Translations under genes and position numbers: made by a program
Assembly (NCBI RefSeq): GCF_009908295.1
Contig: NZ_JAAALO010000009.1
Location: 1-64,000 of the forward strand
Length of the DNA stretch: 64,000 nt
From: Micromonospora rubida
GTDB lineage: Bacteria; Actinomycetota; Actinomycetes; Mycobacteriales; Micromonosporaceae
Reading direction: 5' to 3'
Notes under the pieces: model-generated
Databases searched by the model: none
Told to the model about the DNA's origin: nothing
The model's input: the letters and a program-made list of their open reading frames with translations, nothing else
Shown here: one piece after another, positions 7,225-33,820 of the stretch
How positions within the stretch are numbered: position 1 is the first letter of the stretch
Layout: each line of letters starts with the position of its first letter

Positions 7225-10200
7225 ATGGACACCGAAGACAAGCTCCGGGAGTACCTGAAGAGAGTCACCGCCGATCTGCGGCGAACCCGGCAACGCCTGC
7301 GCGACGTCGAGGCCGAGGCGCAGCAGCCGATCGCCATCGTCGGCATCGGCTGCCGGTTCCCCGGCGGGGTGCGCTCGGCCGAGCAGCTCTGGGACCTCGT
7401 CGCCGCAGACGGCGACGCGATCACCTCGTTCCCGTCCGACCGGGGCTGGGACCTCGGGACGCTGTACGACCCCGAACGCTCCCGGCAGGGCACCTCCTCC
7501 GTACGCGAGGGGGGCTTCCTTCCCGACGCCGCCGACTTCGACGCCCGGCTGTTCGGGGTGTCGCCCCGCGAGGCCCTCGCGATGGACCCGCAGCAGCGGC
7601 TGCTGCTGGAGACGTCCTGGGAGGCCGTCGAGTCGGCGGGCATCGACCCCACCAGCCTCAAGGGCGGCCGGGTCGGCGTCTTCGCCGGCATGACCCACAG
7701 CGGGTACGCCCAGCCGCCCGACGCGCCGCCCGCCGGGGTGGTGGACTACCTCGGCCTCGGGAACGTGGGCAGCATCGCCTCCGGCCGGGTGGCGTACACG
7801 TTCGGCTTCGAGGGGCCGGCGGTGACGCTCGACACCGCCTGCTCGTCCTCCCTCGTCGCGCTGCACCTCGCGGTGCGGGCGCTGCGCTCCGGGGAGTGCG
7901 ACCTGGCGCTCGCCGGCGGCGTGACCGTCATGCCGACCCCGGCGGTGTTCGTCGACTTCTCCCGGCAGGGCAACCTCTCCCCGGTGGCCCGGTGCCGGGC
8001 CTTCGCCGAGGCCGCCGACGGCACGGCGCTCGCCGAGGGCGTCGGTGTGCTGCTGGTGCAGCGGCTGTCGGACGCGCGGCGGGACGGTCGTCGGGTCCTG
8101 GCGGTGGTGCGGGCCACGGCGGTGAACTCCGACGGCGCGTCGAACGGGCTCACCGCGCCGAATGGCCCGTCGCAGCAACGGGTGATCCGGCAGGCGCTCG
8201 ACAGCGCAGGGCTGTCCCCGGGGGACGTGGACGTGGTGGAGGCGCACGGCACGGGCACCACGCTGGGTGACCCGATCGAGGCGCAGGCGCTGCTGGCGAC
8301 GTACGGGCAGGGTCGGGATGTGCCGTTGTTGTTGGGTTCGGTGAAGTCGAACATCGGTCACACGCAGGCGGCGGCGGGCGTCGCGGGGATCATCAAGATG
8401 GTCCTGGCCATGCGGCACGGGGTGGTGCCGTCCACCCTGCACGTGGACGAGCCGTCGTCGCACGTGGACTGGTCGTCGGGTGCGGTGGAGCTGGCGACGC
8501 GGGCGAGGCCGTGGCCGGGGGTGGACCGGCCGCGCCGGGCGGGGGTGTCGTCGTTCGGCATCTCCGGCACCAACGCGCACGTGATCCTCGAACAGCCCGA
8601 GGACGAGCCCGAGCCCGTGGAGGAGCAGGTCCCGCAGGCGCGGGCGGTTCCCGGGCTGCCGGTGCCGTGGGTGGTGTCGGGTCGCTCCGAGCGGGCGCTG
8701 GCGGGTCAGGCGGCGCGGCTGGCGGCGTTCGCGCGGGGCCGCTCCGACTTGGCGGCGGCGGACGTTTCGTGGTCGTTGGTGTCGGGCCGGGCGGCGTTGG
8801 AGCACCGGGCCGTGGTGTGGGGCTCGGACGTGGGCGAGCTGGTGGCGGGCCTGGACGCGGTGGCGGCCGGCGTGGGCGAGGCGGTGGCGTCGGGCCAGGT
8901 GGCGGCCGGTGGATCGGCGGCGTCGGGCGTGGTGTCGTCGGGTCGCCGGGCGGTGCTGTTCACCGGCCAGGGGTCGCAGCGGGCCGGCATGGGCCGGGAG
9001 CTGTACGACCGGTTCCCGGTGTTCGCGGAGTCCTTCGACCGGGTGTGCGGGCTGATCGACGCCGAGCTGCCCGGCTCGCTGCGGGACGTGGTGTGGTCCG
9101 GCGGGCCGTCGGCCGCGCTCGACCGGACGGTGTTCGCCCAGGCGGGGCTGTTCGCCGTCGAGGTGGCGTCGTGGGAGCTGCTGCGGTCGTGGGGGGTGCG
9201 GGTCGACTTCCTCGCCGGTCACTCGGTCGGTGAGGTGACGGCGGCGTACGCGGCGGGGATGCTGTCGTTGGAGGACGCGTGTGTGCTGGTGGCGGCGCGG
9301 GGCCGGCTGATGCAGGCCCTCCCGGCCGGCGGGGGAATGCTCGCGGTGGGCGCCCCCGAGGAACGGGTGCGCGGGCTGATCGACGAGCTGGGCGCGGCCG
9401 TCGACGTGGCGGCGGTGAACGGCCCGGCGGCGGTGGTGGTGTCCGGCGCGCTCGACGAGGTCGAGACGGTGGCCGCGGCCTGCCGGGACCGGGAGTGGCG
9501 CACCAAGCCCCTCACCGTGTCGCACGCGTTCCACTCCCGGCTGATGGAGCCGATGCTCGACGGGTTCGCCGCCGTGCTGGCCGGGCTGACCTGGCGGCCA
9601 CCGGCCGTGCCGATCGTGTCGAACCTGACCGGCGCGGTGGCGGACCCGGCGGAGATCGCCGACCCCGGCTACTGGGTGCGCCACGTCCGGCAGCCGGTGC
9701 GGTTCGCCGACGCGGTCCGCTGCCTGCGGGAACAGGACGTCGCGCTGTTCCTGGAGGTCGGCCCCGACGCCGTGCTCACCGCGATGGCGCGGGACTGCGT
9801 CGAGGCGACGGACGACGTCCGGTTCGTCCCCACCATGCGGGCCGGGCGATCCGAGGTCGACACGCTGCTCGCCGCGCTGGCCGACCTGCACGTCGCGGGC
9901 GCACCCGTCGACTGGGCCGCGTACCTGACCGGGACGGGGGCCCGCCCCCGGCGGGCCGAGCTGCCCACGTACGCCTTCGACCACCAGCGGTACTGGCTCA
10001 ACACCACCGACCCCGCCGACGTCGGGGCGCCCGGTCTCGGCGTGCGCGCCGTGGACCACCCGCTGCTCGGCGCCGCCGTCACGGTGGCCGCCGACGACGC
10101 CCGGATCTTCGGCACGGAACTGTCCGTCCAGACCCACCCGTGGCTCACCGAACACGTCGTCTGGGACTCCGTGGTGGTCCCCGGCGCCGCCCTGGTCGAG

Positions 10201-12825
10201 CTGACCATGCACGCCGGCACCCGGGCCGGCTGCGACGCGCTGGACGAGCTGACCCTCGAAGCGCCGCTGGTCCTGCCCGAGCAGGGCGCCCGGGCCGTCC
10301 AGGTGCACCTCGGCCCCGCCGACGACGAGGGTCGCCGGCCGGTCAGCGTCCACTCCCGGGCCGCCGAGGACCCCGACGCGCAGTGGACCCGGCACGCCAC
10401 CGGCTTCGTCGCCCCCGCATCGTCGCCGGACCGGGCCGACGACCCGTCGCCCTGGCCGCCGGCCGACGCCACCGGCGTCCCCGTCGACTCCGTGTACGCC
10501 GAGCTGTCCCGGCTCGGCGTCGAGTACGGCCCCCTGTTCCGGGGCCTCCGGTCGGTCCGGCGCGCGGCCGACGAGGTGTACGCCGAGGTGGCGTTGCCCG
10601 ACGGCACGGAGGTCACCGGATTCGGCGTACACCCGGCGCTGCTGGACGCCGCGCTGCACGTCGTCGGCCTGCTCGACGACGACCCCGACGCGACCGGGGT
10701 CCGGCTGCCGTTCGCCTGGACCGGCGTCACCCTCTCGGCGGTCGGCGCGACGGCCCTGCGGGTCCGCGCCCGCCGCAGCGGCGGCGGGGTGACCCTGACC
10801 CTGACCGATCCGTCCGGCGCCCCGGTCGCCCACATCGCCTCGCTGGTGTCCCGCCCGGTCACCGCCGACCAGGTCCGCGCCGCCGGCCCGACCACCGACG
10901 CGCTGTTCGACCTCGCCTGGCGGGACGTCCCGCCGGCCGACGCCGCGCCGCACCGGGCGGTGCTGCTCGGCGAGGGCCCCACCGGCCCCGCCAACCTGCC
11001 TCGGTACGGCCTCGCCAAACTGCCCCGGTACGGCCTCGGCGAACTGGCCGAGGCGGTGGCCGACGGCCGGCTCGACCCGGACCTGGTGCTGCTGCCGGCG
11101 TACCGGGACGACGCGCCCGACCCGGTCCCGGCCGCCACCCGGACCCTGCTGGCCGAGGTGCTGGCCGCCGTGCAGGGCTGGCTCGCCGACGACCGCCTCG
11201 CCGACCGGCGGCTGGTCGTGCTGACCCGGGGCGCCGTCCCCGCCGGCGAACCCGGCCGGGTGACCGACCTCGCCGGCTCGGCGGTGTGGGGCCTGCTCCG
11301 TTCGGCTCAGGCCGAACACCCCGACCGCTTCGTCCTCGTCGACGCCGACGCCGGCCTCCCGGTCGACGTGCTGGCCCGCGCCGTGGCCACCGGCGAACCC
11401 CAGCTCGCCGCGCGGGGCGACCGGGTGCTGGTGCCCCGGCTCGCGCCCGCCGAGCTCGACCCGGCGCTGGGCGCCGAACTCCACCCCGACGGAACGGTCC
11501 TGGTCACCGGCGCGACCGGCGCCCTGGGCGGCCTGCTGGCCCGCCACCTCGTCACCACCCACAAGGCACGCCACCTGCTGCTGGTCGGCCGGCGGGGCCC
11601 CGCCGCGCCCGGCGCGGCGGAGCTGCTCGCCGACCTGGCCGGGATGGGCGCGCAGGCCCGGCTGGTGGCCGGCGACGTGGCCGACCGGGACACCCTCGCC
11701 GCGCTGCTCGCCGCCGTGCCCGCCGAGCACCCGCTCACCGGGGTGGTGCACGCCGCCGGGGTGCTCGACGACGCGGTGGTGTCCGCGCTGACCGCCGACC
11801 GGATCGCGACCGTGCTGTCCGCGAAGGCCGACGCCGCCTGGCACCTGCACGAGCTGACCCGGCACCTGGACCTGCCGGTGTTCGTGCTGTTCTCCTCGGT
11901 CGCCGGCACCCTCGGCGGCCCGGGGCAGGGCAACTACGCCGCCGCGAACGCGTTCCTCGACGGCCTCGCCCACCACCGGCGGGGCGCGGGTCTCGCCGCG
12001 ACCTCCCTGGCCTGGGGGCTCTGGGCCGAGGCCGGCGGGATGACCGGGAGCCTCGACGCCGCCCAGCGTCAGCGGCTCAGCCGCAACGGCCTCAACCCCC
12101 TCGGCACCGACCAGGCGCTCGCCCTGTTCGACGCCGGCCTGCGCGGCGGCCGACCCCACCTGGTGCCCGCGCTGCTCGACGTCGCCGCGCTGCGCCGCCA
12201 GTCCGACGCCGGCAACCTGCCCGCGCCGCTGCGAGGGCTGGTCCGCGTTTCCCGCCGGGCGTCCGGCGGCACCGGCTCCGGCGGCACCGGGCCGTCCTTC
12301 GCCGAGCGGCTCGCCGGCACGCCCGACGCCGACCGTGGCCGGCTCGTCGAGGACCTGGTCAAGGGGCAGGTCATCGAGGTACTCGGCTACCCGTCGTCGA
12401 CCGTCGTCCCGTCCGGGCAGACGTTCACCGGCCTCGGCTTCGACTCGCTCACCGCCGTCGAGCTGCGCAACCGGCTCACCGCCGCCACCGGCGTCCGGCT
12501 GCCCGCCAGCCTGATCTTCGACTGCCCCACCCCGGCGGCCCTGGCGGAATTCCTGCTCGCCGACGTCGCGCCGGCCGGCCCGGCGTCGACCCTGCTGGCC
12601 GAACTGGACCGGCTGGAGGCCGCGTTCGCCGCCGCCGGACCCGACGACCTGGAACGGCTCGCCGCCGACGAGGAGACCCGCGCCGCCGTCGCGACCCGCC
12701 TCAAGGCCCTCGCCACCCGCTGGAGCGACGCCACCGGGGGACCCGGCGACGTCACCCAGGCCATCGACGACGCCTCGGACGACGAACTGTTCGACCTCAT
12801 CGACCAGAAGTTCGGGCGCTCCTGA
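7225..12825 (+). CDS. PKS1: type I modular polyketide synthase, one module (KS-AT-DH-KR-ACP)
   Basis: This 1866-residue protein is a single extension module. Its N-terminus (MDTEDKLREYLKRVTADL) is a coiled-coil docking domain, so it accepts a chain from an upstream PKS not present here. KS is about 35-457 with Cys206 in DTACSSS; AT about 574-869 with Ser667 in GHSVG and HAFH, indicating malonyl-CoA; DH 943-1212; KR 1423-1602; ACP with Ser1741 in GFDSL. The C-terminal docking helix ends DELFDLIDQKFGRS. The ATG at 7225 is chosen because it begins the standard docking helix; the upstream in-frame extension (from 7147) looks non-coding and the Shine-Dalgarno is weak (GGGCTGGG). PKS2 starts 43 nt after the stop, so they are probably one operon. 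Confidence 0.95.
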   Translation: MDTEDKLREYLKRVTADLRRTRQRLRDVEAEAQQPIAIVGIGCRFPGGVRSAEQLWDLVAADGDAITSFPSDRGWDLGTLYDPERSRQGTSSVREGGFLPDAADFDARLFGVSPREALAMDPQQRLLLETSWEAVESAGIDPTSLKGGRVGVFAGMTHSGYAQPPDAPPAGVVDYLGLGNVGSIASGRVAYTFGFEGPAVTLDTACSSSLVALHLAVRALRSGECDLALAGGVTVMPTPAVFVDFSRQGNLSPVARCRAFAEAADGTALAEGVGVLLVQRLSDARRDGRRVLAVVRATAVNSDGASNGLTAPNGPSQQRVIRQALDSAGLSPGDVDVVEAHGTGTTLGDPIEAQALLATYGQGRDVPLLLGSVKSNIGHTQAAAGVAGIIKMVLAMRHGVVPSTLHVDEPSSHVDWSSGAVELATRARPWPGVDRPRRAGVSSFGISGTNAHVILEQPEDEPEPVEEQVPQARAVPGLPVPWVVSGRSERALAGQAARLAAFARGRSDLAAADVSWSLVSGRAALEHRAVVWGSDVGELVAGLDAVAAGVGEAVASGQVAAGGSAASGVVSSGRRAVLFTGQGSQRAGMGRELYDRFPVFAESFDRVCGLIDAELPGSLRDVVWSGGPSAALDRTVFAQAGLFAVEVASWELLRSWGVRVDFLAGHSVGEVTAAYAAGMLSLEDACVLVAARGRLMQALPAGGGMLAVGAPEERVRGLIDELGAAVDVAAVNGPAAVVVSGALDEVETVAAACRDREWRTKPLTVSHAFHSRLMEPMLDGFAAVLAGLTWRPPAVPIVSNLTGAVADPAEIADPGYWVRHVRQPVRFADAVRCLREQDVALFLEVGPDAVLTAMARDCVEATDDVRFVPTMRAGRSEVDTLLAALADLHVAGAPVDWAAYLTGTGARPRRAELPTYAFDHQRYWLNTTDPADVGAPGLGVRAVDHPLLGAAVTVAADDARIFGTELSVQTHPWLTEHVVWDSVVVPGAALVELTMHAGTRAGCDALDELTLEAPLVLPEQGARAVQVHLGPADDEGRRPVSVHSRAAEDPDAQWTRHATGFVAPASSPDRADDPSPWPPADATGVPVDSVYAELSRLGVEYGPLFRGLRSVRRAADEVYAEVALPDGTEVTGFGVHPALLDAALHVVGLLDDDPDATGVRLPFAWTGVTLSAVGATALRVRARRSGGGVTLTLTDPSGAPVAHIASLVSRPVTADQVRAAGPTTDALFDLAWRDVPPADAAPHRAVLLGEGPTGPANLPRYGLAKLPRYGLGELAEAVADGRLDPDLVLLPAYRDDAPDPVPAATRTLLAEVLAAVQGWLADDRLADRRLVVLTRGAVPAGEPGRVTDLAGSAVWGLLRSAQAEHPDRFVLVDADAGLPVDVLARAVATGEPQLAARGDRVLVPRLAPAELDPALGAELHPDGTVLVTGATGALGGLLARHLVTTHKARHLLLVGRRGPAAPGAAELLADLAGMGAQARLVAGDVADRDTLAALLAAVPAEHPLTGVVHAAGVLDDAVVSALTADRIATVLSAKADAAWHLHELTRHLDLPVFVLFSSVAGTLGGPGQGNYAAANAFLDGLAHHRRGAGLAATSLAWGLWAEAGGMTGSLDAAQRQRLSRNGLNPLGTDQALALFDAGLRGGRPHLVPALLDVAALRRQSDAGNLPAPLRGLVRVSRRASGGTGSGGTGPSFAERLAGTPDADRGRLVEDLVKGQVIEVLGYPSSTVVPSGQTFTGLGFDSLTAVELRNRLTAATGVRLPASLIFDCPTPAALAEFLLADVAPAGPASTLLAELDRLEAAFAAAGPDDLERLAADEETRAAVATRLKALATRWSDATGGPGDVTQAIDDASDDELFDLIDQKFGRS
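7327..12560 (+). other. Module 1: KS-AT(malonyl)-DH-KR(B-type)-ACP
   Basis: KS spans 7327-8595 (Cys codon 7840). AT is about 8944-9830 with HAFH at 9523-9534. DH is 10051-10860: the first motif reads HVVWDSVVVP (His codon 10153), so the conserved Gly of HxxxGxxxxP is Asp (10165-10167), while the second motif LLDAALH (Asp codon 10645) is intact. KR is about 11491-12030 with VTGATGALG, an LDD motif (B-type) and active Tyr codon 11935. ACP Ser codon is 12445. Expected output is a trans alkene if DH works, otherwise a B-type (usually D) hydroxyl. Confidence 0.85.
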
Positions 12826-12868
12826 CCACGAATCCGCCGCTTGCCCATTAGCGACAGGTGATCTACCG

Positions 12869-32347
<19,479 letters not shown>

Positions 32348-32410
32348 GACCCGGCCCCCGTTCCAGAGGACCCGGCCCCCGTTCCAGAGGACCCGGGCCA
32401 CGGACCAGAG
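32348..32410 (+). repeat. 21-bp tandem repeat right after the PKS2 stop
   Basis: Two exact copies of a 21-base unit starting GACCCGGCCCCCGTTCCAGA lie at 32348-32368 and 32369-32389, and a diverged third copy at 32390-32410. The array begins on the base after the TGA. Being a multiple of three, it may derive from former coding sequence. Confidence 0.9.
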
Positions 32411-32421
32411 CCGCCCGGGAC

Positions 32422-32465
32422 GGCGGCGCGACCGGTCCGGCACGCCAGGCCGGTCCGGCGCCGCC
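32422..32465 (+). terminator. GC-rich hairpin downstream of PKS2 (candidate terminator)
   Basis: The left arm 32422-32435 (GGCGGCGCGACCGG) pairs with 32450-32465 (CCGGTCCGGCGCCGCC) as 14 base pairs with a two-base bulge and a 14-base loop. There is no T-tract, as is usual in actinomycetes. It lies between the PKS2 stop and the TAGGGGT boxes of the next unit, where a terminator would be expected. Confidence 0.45.
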
Positions 32466-32477
32466 CCCGGCCAGCCC

Positions 32478-32505
32478 TAGGGGTCCCGACCTGCCGTCTA
32501 GGGGT
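32478..32505 (+). promoter_or_regulatory. paired TAGGGGT boxes before the metallophosphoesterase gene
   Basis: Two direct copies of TAGGGGT start at 32478 and 32499, exactly 21 bases (two helical turns) apart and in the direction of the gene. A weak -10-like TAGGGT lies near 32529, about 23 bases after the second box. The gene starts at 32628. Confidence 0.55.
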
Positions 32506-32627
32506 GTGCCTGGCCGGGTCGGGCTTCGTAGGGTCGGAGCCCGTCAGGCCGTCTCGTCCTGCCTTGTCGGCGGCCGATCGGCACGAGTGGTGGGTGCGCG
32601 CGGTACCCGGAATGGACGGAGGTCCGG

Positions 32628-33485
32628 GTGGTCGGATCGGGCCTGCCTCAGTTGCTCGGCATCAGCGACCTGCACGTGGTCTACAAGGAGAACCGGGCCG
32701 TCGTCGAGGGGATGCGGCCGGAGTCCGACGACGACTGGCTGATCGTGGCCGGCGACGTCGGCGAGTTCGTCAGCGACATCGAGTGGGCGCTGGGCCTGCT
32801 CAGCCGCCGCTTCGCCAAGGTGATCTGGGTGCCGGGCAACCACGAGCTGTGGACGCCCCGCGACGACCCGAACCAGCTCCGGGGCGAGGCCCGCTACCGG
32901 CACCTGGTGGAGCTGTGTCGGGGCCTCGGCGTCGTCACCCCGGAGGATCCCTACCCGATCTGGGATCCGCAGGGCGATCCGGTGCTCGTCGCCCCGCTCT
33001 TCGTGCTGTACGACTACACCTTCCGGCCGCCCGGGACGTACACCAAGGAGCAGGCCCTCGAACGGGCCCACGAGGTCGGCGTGGTCTGCACCGACGAGAT
33101 CCTGCTGCACCCCGACCCGTACCCGACGCGGGACGCGTGGTGCCGGGCCCGGCTGACCCACACCGAGCGGCGGCTCACCGAGGAGCGGAACGGGCTGCCC
33201 ACCATTCTGGTCAACCACTTTCCCCTCGTCCGGGAACCCACCCGGATTCTGCGGTATCCGGAGTTCGCGCAATGGTGCGGCACCGAGGCCACGGCCGACT
33301 GGCACGTGCGCTTCGACGCCCGGGTGGCGGTGTACGGACACCTGCACATCCCGCGGACCACCTGGTACGACGGGGTCCGCTTCGAGGAGGTCTCGGTCGG
33401 CTATCCACGGGAGTGGCGGCGCCGCGCCACGCCGCCCGGACGGCTCCGCCAGATTCTTCCGCAGACCGTCCAGCACCGCGTCTGA
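32628..33485 (+). CDS. calcineurin-like metallophosphoesterase
   Basis: This 285-residue protein has all five metal-binding blocks of the calcineurin-like phosphoesterase fold: SDLH (Asp14, His16), GD (Asp43), GNHE (Asn71, His72), NHFP (His197) and GHLH (His238, His240). A two-metal hydrolase acting on a phosphoester is therefore expected; the substrate is unknown. No signal peptide or membrane helix is seen, so it should be cytoplasmic. The GTG at 32628 has GGAGG 5 nt upstream; no in-frame ATG fits better. It stands alone between PKS2 and PKS3 and shares their TAGGGGT boxes, so it probably serves the pathway, for instance by dephosphorylating an intermediate or a phosphorylated protective form, or by acting on phosphopantetheine. 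All of these are conjecture. Confidence 0.88.
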   Translation: MVGSGLPQLLGISDLHVVYKENRAVVEGMRPESDDDWLIVAGDVGEFVSDIEWALGLLSRRFAKVIWVPGNHELWTPRDDPNQLRGEARYRHLVELCRGLGVVTPEDPYPIWDPQGDPVLVAPLFVLYDYTFRPPGTYTKEQALERAHEVGVVCTDEILLHPDPYPTRDAWCRARLTHTERRLTEERNGLPTILVNHFPLVREPTRILRYPEFAQWCGTEATADWHVRFDARVAVYGHLHIPRTTWYDGVRFEEVSVGYPREWRRRATPPGRLRQILPQTVQHRV

Positions 33486-33528
33486 CCGGCCCCGTCAGCG
33501 GCGATCGTCCCGCTGCGACGACCACCGC

Positions 33529-33548
33529 GACGGCCCTTCGGGACCGTC
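33529..33548 (+). terminator. UUCG-loop hairpin after the metallophosphoesterase (candidate terminator)
   Basis: GACGGCCC TTCG GGACCGTC forms a seven-pair stem with one mismatch, closed by the very stable C(UUCG)G tetraloop. It is 43 bases after the stop at 33485 and ends 4 bases before the next activator box. No T-run follows. Confidence 0.5.
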
Positions 33549-33552
33549 CGAT

Positions 33553-33570
33553 CAGGGGTCCGTTAGGGGT
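33553..33570 (+). promoter_or_regulatory. paired AGGGGT boxes before PKS3
   Basis: CAGGGGT at 33553-33559 and TAGGGGT at 33564-33570 are direct repeats 11 bases (one helical turn) apart. A weak -10-like AGTACC lies near 33591, about 20 bases after the second box, the same geometry as at the other three units. Transcription from here would leave a leader of about 220 bases before PKS3. Confidence 0.55.
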
Positions 33571-33820
33571 TGGGGGTGAGGTCGGCGCTCAGTACCGTCC
33601 ACTCACGGTGGCGGGCATGGGTCGGCAGGGTGGTCGGCACGGTGTCGCGGCGGGCGCTTGAACAGGTACGGAAACAGAAACTGAAATTGAAGTAGGAATT
33701 GCGTCCATGCGCCGAATGGTCATGTCTCCACCGAAGTGTGCGCGGAGTCGGGCCGCCGGTGGTGGTGTGGTCAGCGAATCGGCAGATTCTGATCGATAGC
33801 AAGCTCTGGGCGGGTGGGTC
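33571..33820 (+). other. PKS3 leader with an A-rich island and a possible 30-codon ORF
   Basis: Between the boxes and PKS3 is about 250 bases. Bases 33661-33700 are strikingly A-rich (GAAACAGAAACTGAAATTGA) in an otherwise very GC-rich locus. AGGA at 33694-33697 precedes an ATG at 33707 that opens a 30-codon frame (MRRMVMSPPK, ending SADSDR) closing with TAG at 33797-33799, 21 bases before PKS3. It may be a leader peptide or chance. The PKS3 start itself has only a weak GGGTGGG site. Confidence 0.3.

Noticed and set aside
32504..33661. Alternative + strand frame across the metallophosphoesterase
   Set aside because: The overlapping frame 32628-33485 has all phosphoesterase motifs and a good start; this one is Arg/Pro-rich shadow.
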